From: Gigaspora margarita | Taxonomy: Eukaryota > Glomeromycota > Glomeromycetes > Diversisporales > Gigasporaceae | Assembly: GCA_009809945.1 (NCBI GenBank) | Contig: WTPW01000696.1 | Location: forward strand, 160,673 to 224,672 | Length of the DNA: 64,000 nucleotides | Direction: 5' to 3' | Part shown: positions 11,070 through 22,924 of the stretch, piece after piece | How the letters are laid out: each line of letters starts with the position of its first letter | Position numbering within the stretch: position 1 is the stretch's first letter | Made by a program: the position numbers and the translations under genes | The notes under the pieces: model-generated | Databases searched by the model: none | What the model was told of the DNA's origin: nothing | Seen by the model: only the letters and a program-made list of their open reading frames with translations

Positions 11070-11790
11070 TTTATATATGCAAAATATTTTAAAATTTATT
11101 TCAAAATATTTCAAAATTTTAATTTTTAAAATATTTTGAAAAAAATTTTGAAATATTTTGCAAACATTTTTGAAATATTTTGAAATAATAAATTTTGAAA
11201 TATTGTAAAAATATATATATATATATATTTAAAAATTCAGCAATCCTGCTTTCTGTATCTGTAGACTTTATTATACCACTGTGATTGTATGTACATTTCA
11301 TTCTACGCTAACAAAAGACTCCCTTGATTTTATTGTGTGACCCGCCTAGCAAAATTTTGCCTTAATTCAGATTTTCAACTTACTAAAACTATGTTCCTTC
11401 CTATCACCGGCTAGCACATGCTAACCATATCAAGATTGCCTTCTTTTTAAATTTTCTTCTCCTAACCTTTCTAGTAGAAAGAACCTACTACAAAAAAACT
11501 ACAAGTAAAAAGAAATATATAAAAGGAAAAATAAAATAGGAGAATAACAACTACTATCTAAATGACAAACCAACTATGACAAAAATAAAAAAATGGAAAG
11601 AAAAAAGAAAAAAGCAAAAAGAAAGAAATACATGATAGCACTATTAAAGCCTGTGCATGACTGTAAAAATTATATAGTATTGTACAAGAAAGCGCCTTAT
11701 AATATTGTGAAAATATTAATTTTCAAAAACACTAAATAATATTAAATAATTTCCAAATAATGTACTATCAGCCTATATAAAAGTTATACT
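11070..11790. other. AT-rich sequence without recognised genes
   Basis: About 11080-11215 consists of variants of TTTGAAATATTTTG. 11300-11660 is somewhat more mixed but has no open frame, splice pattern or repeat partner that I can see. Confidence 0.4.
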
Positions 11791-12044
11791 TAGGGTTCCG
11801 CAATTTGATTTGAAATTCAAATATTTGAATCAAATATTTGATCAAATTCAAATTCAAATTTGACTATATTTGATTTGACCAAATTCAAATTTGACCAAAT
11901 TTGATTTAATTTGACAAATATTTGGTTTGATTTGAAAATTACTATTAAAAATTCAAATTCAAACCAAATTCAAATCCAAATATTTGAATCAAATCAAATT
12001 CAAATCAGGGTCAATTTAATTTGATTTGAATTTTAGGAACTCTA
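11791..12044. mobile_element. TTCAAAT-palindrome MITE, copy 1 (hAT-type)
   Basis: Begins TAGGGTTCCGCAATTTGATT and ends TTTTAGGAACTCTA. The body is built of alternating ATTTGAAT/ATTCAAAT palindromes. Flanked by an exact 8-bp direct repeat GTTATACT (11783-11790 and 12045-12052), the target-duplication length of hAT elements. Other copies: 35307-35589 and 63766 to the window end. Confidence 0.9.
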
Positions 12045-12356
12045 GTTATACTATTAATACTTTTTTATAAACTGCTATCTTCTAAAACAAATGATCATGT
12101 TCCAGATATATTTGAACCAACCCAGAATCAAATAACCCAATCTGGGTCATTTGAATCAACCTAGGTTCAGATAATTATATAAATTTAAAAGAATTTAATT
12201 ATTTATAATGATAAAATTATCAAATATTTCAAATATATTTGAATTACTTAATATATCTGAGAAAAATTAATTAATATATATCATATATATGTATTGATTA
12301 ATTATTCAGATTTAAATATCATATTTGTAGATTAATATAATAAATTTTGAATAATA
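12045..12356. other. AT-rich spacer
   Basis: Contains a short imperfect inverted repeat (ACCCAGAATCAAATAACCCA against TGGGTCATTTGAATCAACC) at about 12120-12165. Nothing else recognised. Confidence 0.35.
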
Positions 12357-12384
12357 TTAATGGATAGCAGCACACTATACTACC

Positions 12385-12392
12385 AGTAGTAC
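12385..12392. repeat. hAT target-site duplication, left
   Basis: AGTAGTAC, repeated exactly at 18034-18041. Confidence 0.9.
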
Positions 12393-12635
12393 TAGGCCTC
12401 TGCATGGACCGGGTAGGGCTAGGATAGCACTAATACCCTAGCCCTACCCTTTTATATAAGGGCTCGCCTTCTGAGTCCTTACCCTTGCCCTAGGGCTCAA
12501 AATATGATACTCTACCCGGCCCTATAATGCCCTATGGGTACCCAAGGGTACCCTTGGGCTTAGATAGTAATATGTGTGCATTTACTGATATATCGATATA
12601 CAGTAGATTAAATTCAATAACATATTACGTATCAT

Positions 12636-12780
12636 TACCAAATTAATTAAAACTGATAGCGATATATATCGATATCAATTATAATCAATTTTGATCACAC
12701 ATCATATATCACTACCAAATTAATTAAAACTGATATCGATATATATCGATATCGTATATTATAATCAATTTTGATCATAT
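12636..12780. repeat. 72-bp direct duplication in hAT 3' subterminal region
   Basis: ACCAAATTAATTAAAACTGA followed by GATATATATCGATATC and TATAATCAATTTTGATCA occurs twice in tandem. It lies between the transposase stop and the hAT end and may be part of the subterminal repeats. Confidence 0.7.
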
Positions 12781-12921
12781 ACGGTTTACAAATTATAAAA
12801 TTATATTATAAAACTAAAAAAAAATCATATACCAGCAAATCGTTTCAATTTTATTGCTTTATGATATTATATACACAAGTTGCTAAAATTACAAATTTCT
12901 ATTTTTAACAACTTACAAATC

Positions 12922-15216
12922 TCACCCAAATCTTGCTACCATCTCTAGCCAGTTTCGTTGGCACATTAGTGCAGTTACTGTTTCTGAATCTAATGAAGTA
13001 CAATAATCATCGATAATATGCCTAGCACAACTAAACATTTGCTCAGATGCTACACTTGTAGCTGGCACAGCAAGAAAATCACGCACCATTTTAGTTAAAG
13101 TTGGAAACTAATCATTATTTTTCTACCATTCGAGAACATCAGTATTTCTACTAGCAACTGGCTCATCAAGATATCGCCTAACTTCATAAAGAGTATCTGG
13201 TCGGCTGGTTTGATTCTTTTTCATCATATATTCATAATAATCGTCAATATGATCTTCATTGTTTTTAGTACAAGCAATACTGCTTTCAATACTAGTTGAA
13301 TATCGTTCGACGGCTGATGGAGAATAATAATTATTATGATATATGCTTTCAAAGCTAAATTAAAAATATAATTATTAACATGCTAATAATTAAAAATACA
13401 AATTAGCAATAACTTACCTTGCCTGAATTTCTTGCACTTTTTTTTCAACATAGTCTAATTTATACCCTTCTTTTTTATGATAATAAAACGATATAAACTG
13501 TAATTTATATCGAGAGTCAAGAATACATGTAATTATATATAGTAAGCTATTATTTTTTCAATATTTGTTAAATTTTTCGATCATAGGTAAGCTAATTTCA
13601 CGAACAAAAATGTCTGAATGAGATTTCATTTTAAAAAGATGTATGCGAATATCCAAGATAGAAAAAAGGGTACTATTAATTGTTGGATAAAAATTCGATG
13701 ACATTTTTAAAGTACCTATTAATATTAAAAAAATATTTTAAAAATCATAAAAAAAACTAATATAAAAAGCTAACTTTAGTTAATACTTACATTCGTAGAA
13801 TAGTTCTAAAATGCTACAAAAAGACTCACTTTCTCCCATTCTTCTTCACTAGGCATATTCGAAAAAGTTTGATCTTATCTTTCAATCTTATAATTACAAC
13901 TTTTAACTCTATTGCTAATTGTAACATCAAGAACATGGAATTCTACCTGGTCTCACAATCCAAAGCTGGAATTTTAACTCTAACCGATTCATATTCACAA
14001 GTATCAACAAACATTTGATGCCGCTTTGGCAACATATATATAGCTTTGATACAACCACGAATCTATACAAATATATTAATTAGATTATTATATTAATACA
14101 CTGTCTTTACATAAATATATAAATATACTATTTTAATCCCTTCAGAAATTTTTTTTAGTCCATCCTTTACAATGAGATTAAGAATATGTGCAAGACAACG
14201 GTTATGGAAAACTTTATCTTCGATGTCAATCGAATCCTGTAGAATATGATGAATCAACTCACTAACCGCAACATCATTCGACGTTGCATTGTCAAAAGTG
14301 ATAGTTTGCAACTAAAAATATCGGTTATTGTTAATTATTATCTTTATTAATTATATACAATAATTTATTTAAAATCAATACTAATTCATTACCTTAGTAG
14401 TTATAAAATAATCATCTGTGTCTGCTTTAATACAAGTTGCAATATTGCTACCAGTATAAGGATAAGGAATTAGTTTAAATGATAGTAGAACTGAAACAAG
14501 ATTCCAGTTTTTATCAAAAAAATGAGCAGTAATTGCCATGTAACCATGTTGTTGAAGTGATGTCCATGTATCGCAGATAAGAAAGATTTTTCCTTCTGCA
14601 TTCTGAAGAATCGCTTTAATTATAGCTTTTCTTTTATCATAAGCCTTCATTATGTCTCTTTTTATTGTATCTGCACTAATTGTAAACCCAGGTAATATTC
14701 TATTTACAAATTTACGAAAATTTTGCTTCTCAACAAACTGGAAATTTAGCTCATCAAAAATTATCATATATGCAAGGTTTTCCTAGTTTGAGTTTCTGAT
14801 AGCTAGTCGGTTAACTGATGAATTAAAACTTAGTTGGGTTTGGCCATTTGGATGTGTAAAACTAGCCCTATTAGAAACAGAGCTTTGGTACTTTAAGCAA
14901 GACTTAAGATGCCATCGAAGATGGGAAGTTCTGTATCCTTTTTTGTAACTAAGTATCTTTTTACAATATTTACATTTTGCTTTTGGTTTATTTTTTAACG
15001 GTTCAAAACTTTTCCATACAGGAGATTTATTCCCTGAAGTTTCTTCATCAGTGCCAGTAGTTTCATTAGTTTTATTGGTGGTAGTAGTGCCAGTAGTTTC
15101 ATTGGTGGTGGTAGTGCCAGTAGTTTCATTGGTAGTGGTAGAAGTGCTTGATAACCCTGAACTGATACAGAGTCATTCAAATCTGACATTTCAATATCAT
15201 AGTCGATTTCATCCAT
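12922..15216 (-). pseudogene. hAT transposase (BED finger, DDE, dimerisation domain)
   Basis: Read leftwards: an N-terminal leader (15216-15010); a BED zinc finger with CKYCKK and HLRWHLKSC (about 15000-14880), one base out of frame with the leader; the catalytic core with LICDTWTSL (first Asp, about 14570); TITFDNATSND (second Asp) and HNRCLAHILNLIVKDGL (about 14210-14140); LDCETR-stop-NSM, where the family has TRWNS; ILDSRYKL (about 13510); and the C-terminal dimerisation segment FLAVPATSVASEQMFSCARH to LMCQRNWLEM, stop at 12922-12924. GT-AG introns are visible at 14312-14392, about 13728-13790 and about 13352-13418. Lesions: TAG near 14787, at 13953-13955 and at 13133-13135, another TAG near 13110, and frameshifts near 15000 and 13880. 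Order of motifs is exactly that of hAT transposases, so the family call is firm. Confidence 0.9.
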
Positions 15217-15642
15217 AGTGGTTGACTGGTTTGATTTTATATGTATAGGGTAGTGTTTATACCCAGATCGGGTATTATCCAGTTATCTGCAGATGATTCA
15301 GATATCCGGGTTATAATCACAGCTAACTAGGTATATATATCCGAATAATATCTCATATAGTAAAAATCTGAATATCCGGGTTAGGCTATCCAGGTTGGGC
15401 TAACTGTTAGGCTATTTTCTAGATCACAAGAATTTTGTGTGTAAGATAAACCTGTAAAATAGTATTGGGTATATATAATATGTCAAGCCCTAGTTTTTAT
15501 ACTCTTGTTTTTTTATTCGGGACATTTTTATAAAACATTTATAAAATATTTATTTAAGCATGTATCCACAAAATATTTATTTAAGTCATCTTATTTATTT
15601 AATTAAAATTCAAGTATTCAAACTGAATCTAATAAAAATTTT

Positions 15643-16127
15643 CATATGGGCCGATTTTTGGAATTTATAAGTAGAGTATATTTTTTTTAAAACTTTAAAG
15701 CTAAATAACGTCTGATCTACTGGTCCGTTTTAAATGATTTTACTACCAAAATGTTCATCTCTTTGAGACGATTCCAACGAGCCCAAAATCATTAAAATCC
15801 AATCACAGGATCGTGAGATAATGTGCTGTCAAATAGTGACGCACCTAGAAGGTAGGGTTGATTGGTTAGACATANNNNNNNNNNNNNNNNNNNNNNNNNN
15901 NNNNNNNNNNNNNNNNNNNNNNNNNNNNNNNNACTATTTGACAGCACATTATCTCACGATCCTGTGATTGGATTTTAATGATTTTGGGCTCGTTGGAATC
16001 GTCTCAAAGAGACGAACATTTTGGTAGTAAAATCATTTAAAACGGACCAGTAGATCAGACGTTATTTAGCTTTAAAGTTTTAAAAAAAATACACTCTACT
16101 TATAAATTCCAAAAATCGGCCCATATG
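15643..16127. mobile_element. CATATGGGC foldback element, copy 1, centre missing
   Basis: Two arms of about 200 bp, nearly perfect inverted copies (ends CATATGGGCCGATTTTTGG and CCAAAAATCGGCCCATATG), meet at a run of N (15877-15932). A complete copy at 44367-44825 shows that the loop is only a few tens of bases. No coding content. Inserted in the 5' region of the hAT element. Confidence 0.9.
15877..15932. other. Assembly gap (56 N) at a palindrome centre
   Basis: Fifty-six N. The missing bases correspond to the loop and one inner flank of the foldback element; the complete paralogue suggests that roughly 34 bases are actually missing. Confidence 0.95.
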
Positions 16128-16209
16128 TATTAAAATTTTTATTAAAAAAATAAAAAAAGTAAAATCTTATATCTAAAAACAATAAAAAAATACAAAAAAA
16201 AATTAAATT

Positions 16210-16720
16210 AACTATTGTATTATGTCTTGAACCCAACTATCGTACTATGCTCCCAAATCTAACTATTGTACTATGTACTGAATCTAATTATCGTGCTCTC
16301 CCAAATCTAACTATTGTGCTACGTCCTGAATCTAACTATCGNACTANGTCCCAAATCTAACCGTCGTGAATCCATTATGCTACTAATTATCATTCTATTT
16401 TCCGAATCTAACTATTGCGCTACGTCCTGAATCTAACTGTTGTACTACGTTTGTTTTAACTTTCATACTACTGTACATCCTGTTTTAACTACTAAGGTAT
16501 GTCCTAACCATAGCACTATGCCCTGTTCTAACTGTTGCTCTATATCCTGTTCTAACTATCGTTCTATATCCTGTTCTAACTAACTAATGTGCTACATCAC
16601 GTTCTAACTATAGTGCTATGTTCCGTTCCAATCATAGTGCTATGTCCTGGTGCTATATCACATTCTAGCTATTGTATTATGTCCCATCTAACTATAGTGC
16701 AATATCCTATGTGCTATGCT
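16210..16720. repeat. CTAACTATCGTACTATGTCC minisatellite in the hAT element
   Basis: About twenty degenerate units of 22-27 bp, each CTAACTATNGTNCTATGTCC followed by TGAAT or TGTT. Two undetermined bases (16342, 16347) fall inside it. No coding function is suggested. Confidence 0.8.
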
Positions 16721-18420
16721 TTTTTTTCATATAACCTAGATAAAATCTCAATAGGTTCAATGAACTATATGTTGCCTCAAAGCTAAGTAATAAAAGGTTT
16801 AGCATAACTTTGTATACTTACTTGTCTTAACACGACAGGCTTTTCAGTGATCTTGCACTGAATTGAGATAGCAACGAAGCTTTATATTTCATATTAGCTA
16901 AAAAAAAAGCTAGTTTTTAAGTTTTATTTACTTTAAGCAAAACAGGTCTATGCGAGGAATTAAATGGGATTAACAAAACTAGACGTTCTATACTGCTTAC
17001 TTGCACTATTTAATAATTCTGTAATTATTATAAGAATTTTTTTGTAAAATGCCAAAGTGCAGGATTAAAAGCTAGTATGACGTACGTAATAGCCAATCAG
17101 ATATGAGGAACGATGTGTGGATTATTCTAGAGCTTGATTTCCTAATTTGGCATATCGGCGGACTGTAATACTCTACTCGGGTACATCAGGTAGAATTTTA
17201 TATCTGGGTAACTACCTGGGTATATCAGGTAGAATTTTATATCCGGATATATCCATTGATCATCTGGGTTATCCGAAAGGTTATCCGTCAGATAACCTGG
17301 ATAGCATATTTTTGATCAGGTACAATCACTAGTATAGGGTAAGTTTGCTATTATAATCAAAAGGTAAAAAAGTAAAAAGTTAATACAATAATGAAAAGAT
17401 ATTTATAGTAGAAAAAAAAACTTACAATAAAGTCAAAAAACAAGACACATATTAACAGGCAATTTATTTATTTATTGTTTTTTTTTTAATAAAAAAAAAA
17501 AAAATTTATTATTTGATATGTAAGCGCGAAAAAAATTCAAATGTTCGATATATAGTTATGTAAGATAATTAGTTGTGCAACATATTAATGAGCTACCCTA
17601 GGGTATCCGGGGTATACGGGCTGGGTATATACTTGCTGGCAAAACACAGACAAATCCCAAATTCAAAAAAAATAATTGCCATTTGTAAAAGATTAAATCA
17701 AAAAAGTAGTCTTAAAATTTTGCAAATATATTATCTATAACAATAAGAATATCTACTATTTGTTTAAACAAAGATTATTAATAAAGTTTTTGAGAAATTA
17801 ATTTGGAATATATTTGGGATTTGGGCATGAACAAATCCTAAACTATAGTAATTTGGGATTTTGCCAACATGTATAGCCGGGTAGTAGCAATACCCAAGCC
17901 CTATCCATGTAATCTAGGGGCTTATATTTTTAACCCTGCCCTGCCCTAGGGCCTGTAATTTGTTGCCCAAGCCCGGCCCTCATGGTACTACCCTTAGGGT
18001 ACCTGTGGGTAGCCTGGCCCATGTGAAGGCCTAAGTAGTACATTGTACTATATTGTAATAGTCTTTAAAGCCAATTATCTGTTAATTTAAAAATTAAATA
18101 TTCTGTTAAATATTTTTTAAAATATTGCAATTACATATCTGAGTTTTTTATAATATAATGTGTTCTCTAGAATTTTATAAAAAATATTTTTTGGTTAGAA
18201 ATTTAATCTACTGTAGCTTTTATATAATAAAAATAGAATTTTAATTTTTTTAAATTTTAAATATCTATTGTTCAAAATATATTAGCTTAAATAATAAAAT
18301 TATAATAATTTTAATAAACAACAAAGTTTTTACAACTTCTATTAAAAAATTAAAACGAATTATTTAATAAAATTTTTTTAAAAATTTTTAAACTTTGTAC
18401 AACTTTTGATTACTATATAT

Positions 18421-18569
18421 AGGGGTCAGCTAAAGCGGAGTTAATTCAATATATGATCTATACACTGCATAAATTACATTATTGATATCTATATAAACTT
18501 CTAACAATAAATGCATCAAAAAGGTAACTCTAACCCTAACCAAATTTCACTCCGCTTTAGCCGACCCCT
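18421..18569. mobile_element. MITE with AGGGGTCAGCTAAAGCGGAG ends
   Basis: AGGGGTCAGCTAAAGCGGAG at 18421 is inverted at 18550-18569 with one mismatch. The palindrome extends outward through ATTACTATATAT on both sides, so the target duplication cannot be separated from the inverted repeat. Contains CTAACCCTAACC. Related sequences: 520-736 plus 3395-3420, and a single end at 56628-56652. Confidence 0.8.
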
Positions 18570-18861
18570 ATATATAGTAATAATTTGCAATTAAAGCTTA
18601 TAAAAAAATAATATTTTTATAATATAATCTATAATAATTTTTAATAACAATAAATTTCAAATATTTTTTTATATAATAAAACTTTTAAATTATAAAATTC
18701 ATTAATAATTTTATAATATACAAAATTTTGAAAAGTGTACTACAGGTAGTATATTAAAATTTTTAAAAATAGATTTAATTAAAAAAGCTTTTTTTAAATA
18801 AATTATTTATTAATTTTAAAATAAATTTAATAAAATTAAACTAGAATATTAAATAAATATT

Positions 18862-19776
18862 GGGAATTGCTATTTCCACCATGGTATTTTGCTATTTCCA
18901 CCATGGTTACATGAGATTTTCTATTTTTAGAATTAATATAATATATCATTCTAACTTTATCTTTAATCCTAACCCTAAAACTAATAAGTAAACTTTTTTT
19001 GGCTTCTAATTAAAAGTTGTAGAGCTTATTTTTCTAATTCTAATGGTAGTTAAATCATTAAAATCGGCCCAGTGGATCCCAAGATACTTGGGATCAAAGA
19101 AGAGAACATAAGGATTGGCAAATTTACTGTTATACAGACTATTCATTTTTTTTACATACGTTTTGAAATGTTTTTTATTGTAGTGAAAAATTTTACTAAA
19201 AAAATAATAAACTTGTCTTAAGAAACTAGCATTTTTTTGAGCCAAAGAACAACTTTACTTAAGAGCCAAAAGTCAATTGTGATAATAAAATTCTGCGCAA
19301 ATCACGATTTTTTGCTGACGGCTTTTTTCTAACTTAGATTTGTTTTTCTTTACATATGTTTTGAAATGTTTTTTTTATCGTAATAAAAAATTTTACTAAG
19401 AAAATAATAAAATATATTTTAAAAAACTAGTATTTTTTTGAGTCAAAGAATAACTTTACTTAAGAGCCCAAAACCAGTTATCATAATAAAATTCATGATT
19501 TTTTGTTTAACAGCCTTTTTTAGCTTTGTAACAGTGAATTTGTCGATCCTTATGTTCTCTTTTTTGATCCCAAGTATCTTGGGATCCACTAGGCCGATTT
19601 TGATAATTTAACTACCATTAGAATTAGAGAAATGAGCTCTACAACTTTTAATTAGAAGCTAAAGAAGGTTTACTTATTAGTTTTTAGGGTTATGGTTTGG
19701 GTTAGGATTAAAGTTATATTATTTTAATTCTAAAAATAGAAAATCTTGTATAACCATAATGGAAATAGCAATTCCC
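18862..19776. mobile_element. 915-bp foldback element with 8-bp target duplication
   Basis: GGGAATTGCTATTTCC at the left and GGAAATAGCAATTCCC at the right; arms continue for about 250 bp (TAGTTAAATCATTAAAATCG; GATCCCAAGATACTTGGGAT). Flanked by TAAATATT (18854-18861 and 19777-19784). The middle holds two direct copies of a roughly 200-bp unit (about 19150-19330 and 19355-19530, with GAGCCAAAGAACAACTTTAC). No coding content. Confidence 0.88.
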
Positions 19777-19884
19777 TAAATATTTTTGCTAAAAATTATT
19801 TAAATTTATAATTTTTTGGATTTTTTACGAGTTTTTAAAACTGTACTACTAGTAGTACAAAGGGTGTGCTGCTATTCATTAACA

Positions 19885-20310
19885 AAAGAGATAATTTATA
19901 CATCATATATATGATATTGTTGCTCATAATATTAGATGCAATATTAATCAAAACAACCAAAATAAACTAAATAATTTCATATAGTTAGGTTAGAGTTAGG
20001 TAAGGTTAGAGTACGGGCGAAGAGGGTGGTATATAGTAAAATTTTGCAAGGAATTTTTGTTAGAACAAAATGGTGGTTTCATATGTGAAATTTTGGATTA
20101 TAGGTGATTTTTGTCAAAACGAATATTTGTTTTAAATTTTTTTGTACTATATTACATCCAATTTTAAATTTTTATTGGTCAATCATGTGAGGGCAACACA
20201 TTGCAGGAGTAATAAATAAATGTACTTTTAACAAAATTTGCAAATTTAATATCTTTAGTATTTGTTCATATTTTGAAATATTTCGAAATTATTTAAAAAT
20301 AAAATTCAAT
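19885..20310. other. Non-coding sequence, nothing recognised
   Basis: Mixed AT-rich sequence; a GTTAGGTTAGAG repeat near 19984-20010 is the only structure seen. Confidence 0.4.
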
Positions 20311-20312
20311 TA

Positions 20313-21082
20313 CCATATGTTTCCGAAAATAAGCTACCTTTTTTGCTGATTTTTAATACAAAAAATCCAGGGGTAGCTTATTTTCGGGTTATTTACTATT
20401 TTAATTAATTTAATGCATAACAAAGGGTAGCTTATTTTCAGATACAAAACTCTAAAAAGTAAAATTAATAATAACAATAAACAAATATATTGTGTTTCCG
20501 AATATAAATTGTCCGATTTTGAAAATAAATTGTCCGATTTTGAACACAAGCAGCTTATTTTAGTCAATCGATTATAATCGCTACATAGTAAAGTTATAAT
20601 TTTACTATGTAAATCAATTATGATCGCTTAAGTAAACTTATTCTAAAGGGTCAAAATACATATATCCTGAAATTTTCATATAAATCAGAGAACTTTTTAT
20701 TATTTGACTTTTAATTTTTACGCTCAACGAATATGGTTTTTAAAAAAAATTAAAATTTTCTGTTGAACGTAAAAATTAAAAGTCAAATAATAAAAGGTTA
20801 TCCGATTTATATGAAAATTTCAGGATATACGTATTTTGATATTGCAAATAAGTTTACTTAAGTGCTCATAATCGATTTATATAGTAAAATTATAACTTTA
20901 CTATGTAGCGAATATAATCGATTGTAAGAGTAGCTTATTTTCAGAACTAAAAATTTTGTTATTATCTTTTGGTGTGACAAAGGGGGTAGCTTATTTTCGG
21001 GTCAAAGGTGTTTTTACGTTTTTGGATCAAAACAGAGGGGGTAGCTTATTTTTGGATGTAGCTTATTTTCAGAAACATACGG
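20313..21082. mobile_element. TA-flanked foldback element, 770 bp
   Basis: Left CCATATGTTTCCGAAAATAA, right TTATTTTCAGAAACATACGG, each flanked by TA. The inner part is a long palindrome around 20725-20765 (arms ACTTTTAATTTTTACG and CGTAAAAATTAAAAGT). Repeated AATAAGCTACC and its inverse occur several times near both ends. The interior is shared with 46713-47040. Confidence 0.85.
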
Positions 21083-21084
21083 TA

Positions 21085-22440
21085 AATGAATAATGAAATG
21101 AGACAAAAGTATGAAAATTTTAATAATAAAACCTTTTTTATTTATCTAATAATTCTCTTAAATACATTAGCATGTGTATTGTTAATTGAAAAAACTTTAT
21201 TATATAAAAATATAAATTAAAAATCAGAAATGTATTTACTAAACAAAAGAATAATATACAATATACAATATGCATTTACTATAAATGGTCATTTGTTTTT
21301 AAAGCAAATTAATTTTTAATTTAAAAATAGAGCTAAAACCTTTAAGCAATTGTCATAAATGGTTTTATTATCAAAAACAATTTCAAAAGTATTTAAAAAT
21401 CTAAATATAAATATAATTCTAGTAAATTTAAAATAATTTTTTTTTAATTAAATATATTCAAATAAATTAAAATATATTTGAAAATAAGTAATTAATATAT
21501 ATATATATTTATTATTTTAGATAAATGGTTTTAAATAGTAAAAAAAATTTTTAATGAATATATAAAAGCAAATTTGAATATTTTAAAAATTTTTTAAAAA
21601 TGTTTAAATACAGATGATATTTTCTATTTCCTCTTTTTGTTATTATTTCTATCTATTTTCAAAATATCCTTTAAAACATTCTATACTTAACTTATTTCAT
21701 TTATTTTTACCTTTAAAATTTTAAACATTTTGTATATTTTCGAATTATTTTCTTATTCTATAAAATATTTAAACTAATCCAAATCTTTTTTTATCTCTCT
21801 CTCTATCTCTTTTTATCTCTTACTCTTTTTATCTCTCACTCTATCTCTCTTTCTCTTTATAAATTTCTTTTTCTATTTCTCTTTCTCTATTTTTTTCTCT
21901 CTTTATATAGCTTTTTCTCTTTAGCTCTTTTTATCTATTTATCTCTCTCTATCTCATTCTCTTGCTCTATCTTTCTTATAAACTAAAATATTTACAACCT
22001 TTCACATACTTTTGCAAATTTTTAAATCTCCCAATTAATTTTTTGTACACTTTACAAATACAATGTCCACTAATTTTCAAAATAAGCAAAACAACCCAAA
22101 AAAATCACAATAAATTGAGCTATTTTTGCTGGAATTATTGCTGGCACTACTAGCATCACTATAAGGAAAACTAAAAGATTTGCTAAGTATTCTGTTAAAT
22201 CAAGAAGATTGTCTAATATTCAAATTAGTTAAGATATTCTAAAGGTATTTAAATTTATAATATTTTCTTATTTTGTTAATTTACTATTTATAATATCTCT
22301 AATTGAATTTTTTATTTAAAATTATTTTAAGAAGTATCTAGTAATATGTTAGGAGCTTTGGGCAAAATTATTTAGATCAAAGTGGTTTAGGTTATATGAC
22401 ATGCAAAATTTTTTAGACGCTACTAACTCACTACAAAATA
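21085..22440. other. AT-rich intergenic sequence with CT-rich tract
   Basis: 21780-21970 is a TCTCTCTATCTC-type pyrimidine-rich microsatellite. The frame at 21962-22153 has no recognisable motif and lies in biased sequence, so it is not called as a gene. Confidence 0.45.
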
Positions 22441-22644
22441 GTAGCATAACATGTTTAGCATAGTAGAAGTTTGTTTTAATTAGTTATTAAAATATTCCAA
22501 AAAAATATCAAAAATACCTTGGATAGATTACTGGCTATACTCAGATAAAGTTTATTATGAACTTTTAATACTCTCTAAAGATGCTTTTACAGTACATTTA
22601 ATACAGTTTAATAATTACTGTTTTAATTTAAATTTCATGAAGTA

Positions 22645-22924
22645 CTGTATATGCTCGAAAATAAGCACCCCCTGCAAAATTTCAAAAAATCCGTTAACAG
22701 TCGCTACATAAAAAGTCTAAATTTTACTAAGTAAATCCCAAAATTGCAATTAAGTAAAGTTGTTCAGGGCATCAAATTACACCTACAATAAAAATTTGGT
22801 ATTATTTGGACAACTTTTTATTAGTACATTTTTTAATTTTTTAAAAATTTAATAATTCAAAAATAAGCAACCTTTGTATAATATTTTTGTCCAAAAAAGG
22901 GTGCTTATTTTCAGCAATTTACAG
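22645..22924. mobile_element. TA-flanked MITE inside the invaded copy
   Basis: CTGTATATGCTCGAAAATAA to TTATTTTCAGCAATTTACAG with TA at both sides (22643-22644 and 22925-22926). Copy 1 of the host element at about 6455-6470 (AAAATATATATCTATATTA) is the unoccupied site with a single TA. Confidence 0.88.

Larger units (their letters stand above)
12393..18033 (-). mobile_element. Complete but inactive hAT transposon
   Basis: Terminal inverted repeats TAGGCCTCTGCATGG and CCATGTGAAGGCCTA (3 mismatches in 15) are flanked by the exact 8-bp duplication AGTAGTAC (12385-12392, 18034-18041). Subterminal regions are rich in CCCTACCC/GGGTA motifs, the usual hAT transposase binding zone. A transposase gene runs on the minus strand (12922-15216). 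The 5' half also carries a foldback insertion with an assembly gap (15643-16127), a minisatellite (16210-16720) and further CGGGTATC-type repeats (15240-15400, 17150-17340, 17590-17630). Length 5641 bp as assembled. Stops and frameshifts in the transposase make it non-autonomous, though its ends look usable in trans. Confidence 0.93.
12357..19882. mobile_element. Outer nested element with ATAGCAGCACAC ends
   Basis: TTAATGGATAGCAGCACAC (12357-12375) is inverted at 19864-19882 (GTGTGCTGCTATTCATTAA) with one mismatch, and both ends run inward into AGTAGTAC-like sequence. Its interior (about 18042-19860) is AT-rich and non-coding. It has received a hAT element (12393-18033), a MITE (18421-18569) and a larger foldback (18862-19776). 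It is the oldest layer of the nest. Confidence 0.65.
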
